Source of the DNA: Paenibacillus antarcticus
GTDB lineage: Bacteria; Bacillota; Bacilli; Paenibacillales; Paenibacillaceae
Length of the DNA stretch: 64,000 bases
Reading direction: 5' to 3'
Assembly (NCBI RefSeq): GCF_001637225.1
Contig: NZ_LVJI01000015.1
Location: 186,001-250,000, forward strand
The notes under the pieces were generated by a model, which worked only from the letters and a program-made list of their open reading frames with translations, was not told the DNA's origin and searched no databases. This document shows, piece by piece, positions 62,756 through 64,000 of this stretch. The stretch's first letter is position 1. Each line of letters opens with the position of its first letter. The position numbers were made by a program, and so were the translations under genes.

Positions 62756-63166
62756 TTAATTATTTTTTATACCCCCAATTGAATATCCATCAACTGAGCT
62801 TATCTTACCTCTCCACCATCCAACATTGCGAACCGCAGCGCCATCTAAAATCTGTGCGTCGTTTAAATGAATCATTTCTGGAGTAATTTGTTCGTCTTCG
62901 AGACTTGTATCTCCATATACTTCTTCTCCGAATTCTCGGTAATAACTAGCAATTGTGGTTTCTCCTAGTTCATATAATTCAGAAACTACTCCATTAATAT
63001 AACTCTTACCGGATATCAATGTCCCTGTTACGACACTGCCACCAATCAATAAGGTTATCCCCAACCTAGAATTAATCTGATTGCAATTTTCTACAAGCCA
63101 TATTAATATTTCATCTTTTAAAAATGGATCCGTTCCCTCCGAAACCATCTCGGTTTCATCATTCAT
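62756..63166 (-). CDS. GvpU-like gas vesicle accessory protein
   Basis: 136 residues. LKDEILIWLVENCNQINSRL, GITLLIGGSVVTGTLISGKS, MIHLNDAQIL and WWRGKISSVDGYSIG follow the GvpU pattern in order. GvpU belongs to gas-vesicle clusters of Bacillus, but no other gvp gene is in the window, so the isolated copy may have another role. GGGAGGTG is the RBS. A short sequence shared with the leader at 48588-48605 lies 19 bp upstream. Confidence 0.75.
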   Translation of the reverse strand: MNDETEMVSEGTDPFLKDEILIWLVENCNQINSRLGITLLIGGSVVTGTLISGKSYINGVVSELYELGETTIASYYREFGEEVYGDTSLEDEQITPEMIHLNDAQILDGAAVRNVGWWRGKISSVDGYSIGGIKNN

Positions 63167-63316
63167 TTTCTACACCTCCCTGTCATTGTTACATTTCGAC
63201 ATTAGAAAGACATCCCCTCTTAGTACAAACGAATTGGATACCAAAAAGCAGCAGCTATATTCCAATGCTTTAAGTCTCAAAAAGCTAGATCTTAGGCTTG
63301 ATTGAATATGTTTGAA

Positions 63317-64000
63317 TTACTCTGACATACTCGTTAACACACCATCATAAAAGAAAAGATAATCGGCTAATCCGTCATCATACTCATATACCCACATTGA
63401 ACTTGTTCCCCATCCATATGTATCAGTAGATTGACGTGTAAACGGTCCCCATGATAAATACACCATTTCTTCAGTCATACCAATACTTATAGTCGTTTGC
63501 TTAATTTCGTTCCATTGCTTCTGAGAAAATTTATATCGTTTAAAGGGGCTTTTCACAAAAAAACTTATCTTGGAACCGTCATCTTTGATTATGGCTACAA
63601 GATTTCTTCCTTTATGGATCAAATAAACGTTTATGTAATCTGAATCCTCATTTCTTTTCACAGCTGTTACATCTACCTCTGCTAAATTGTCTATACCATC
63701 ATATATAGGATTTCCTGATAAATCTTCAATATATACATTGGTAGTCCATAGCCACGCCTTACCTACTATTAAATCCTGGAACCTCTCATAAATATCATTA
63801 ATCATAATCGTTACACTTACTTTGTCCGTATTAACAACGATAGATTCTAAGTATTGCCCACCCAAATAAGTAGTACCGTAGTTAACAGAATAATCTAACT
63901 TGAAAGCGCTCTTCACGAGTTGTAAAGGTATCATTAATTTACCATCAATAATTTGAGAAGGTATATTAAAAAACGTCTTAACATTGTTGATTTTTGCATA
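63317..64000 (-). CDS. Partial CDS: stalk-domain (copper amine oxidase-like) surface protein
   Basis: The frame is open to the right edge, so the N-terminus is missing. The visible 227 residues begin with a stalk repeat (IPSQIIDGKLMIPLQLVKSA), then a beta-rich middle, and end with a small domain (TISIGMTEEMVYLSWGPFTR ... YDDGLADYLFFYDGVLTSM) like the SmpA/DUF2845 fold that often closes envelope proteins. An internal ATG at 63934 is not the start, because the stalk motif continues upstream of it. Confidence 0.7.
   Translation of the reverse strand, partial: YAKINNVKTFFNIPSQIIDGKLMIPLQLVKSAFKLDYSVNYGTTYLGGQYLESIVVNTDKVSVTIMINDIYERFQDLIVGKAWLWTTNVYIEDLSGNPIYDGIDNLAEVDVTAVKRNEDSDYINVYLIHKGRNLVAIIKDDGSKISFFVKSPFKRYKFSQKQWNEIKQTTISIGMTEEMVYLSWGPFTRQSTDTYGWGTSSMWVYEYDDGLADYLFFYDGVLTSMSE

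Overview
The window looks like the chromosome of a low-GC, endospore-forming Gram-positive bacterium of the Paenibacillus type. The evidence is A+T-rich DNA with strong GGAGG-type ribosome binding sites and several TTG/GTG starts, a Bacillus-type arginine decarboxylase, a DUF1292 protein, a YjcZ-type small spore protein and a PBSX/SPP1-like prophage. The genus is inferred from protein similarity remembered without a search.

Region 1 (1-17.1 kb) is host core DNA: a DJ-1/PfpI protein; a PTS pair (Enzyme I and a fused EIICBA transporter, overlapping by ATGA); a CoA-binding protein; an aroK-aroA shikimate operon; 6-phosphogluconate dehydrogenase; an MFS exporter; arginine decarboxylase speA; and small conserved proteins (DUF1292, DUF3892, GNAT, MBL-fold hydrolase, a copper-amine-oxidase-like stalk protein, a lipoprotein). 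Paired stem-loop terminators separate most units.

Region 2 (about 17.8-19.6 kb) is a decayed mobile element. It holds small zinc-ribbon genes, broken reading frames and the wreck of a tyrosine integrase.

Region 3 (19632-61812) is a 42.1-kb prophage bounded by a 45-bp direct repeat derived from the 3' half of a tRNA-Val(GAC) gene. The intact tRNA lies across the right junction and its displaced 3' half lies at the left. Left end: cargo (HTH protein, YjcZ-type protein, ATP-dependent DNA ligase, two secreted proteins). Then on the minus strand, read right to left: replication and early genes (antirepressor, initiator with embedded iterons, helicase loader, DnaB); a late regulator; small and large terminase; portal; a MuF head protein carrying a C-terminal polymorphic-toxin-like domain with a small overlapping gene that may encode immunity; scaffold; capsid; connectors; contractile tail with sheath, tube, a -1 frameshifted chaperone, tape measure, baseplate and fibre; holin and amidase. 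The right end carries the genetic switch (Cro-like and CI-like genes with four palindromic operators, an ImmA/IrrE protease, an excisionase-like gene), a second regulator, a TTAATNCGC repeat array and the integrase.

Region 4 (61.8-64 kb) is host DNA: the tRNA promoter, a carboxymuconolactone decarboxylase-like gene killed by one nonsense codon, a GvpU-like gene, and a stalk-domain protein running off the right edge.

The points most worth follow-up are the MuF toxin/immunity pair, the replication iterons inside the initiator gene, the tandem use of one tRNA attachment site by two elements, the lipoprotein with its own terminator inside the tail operon, and a phage gene interrupted by one in-frame amber codon.
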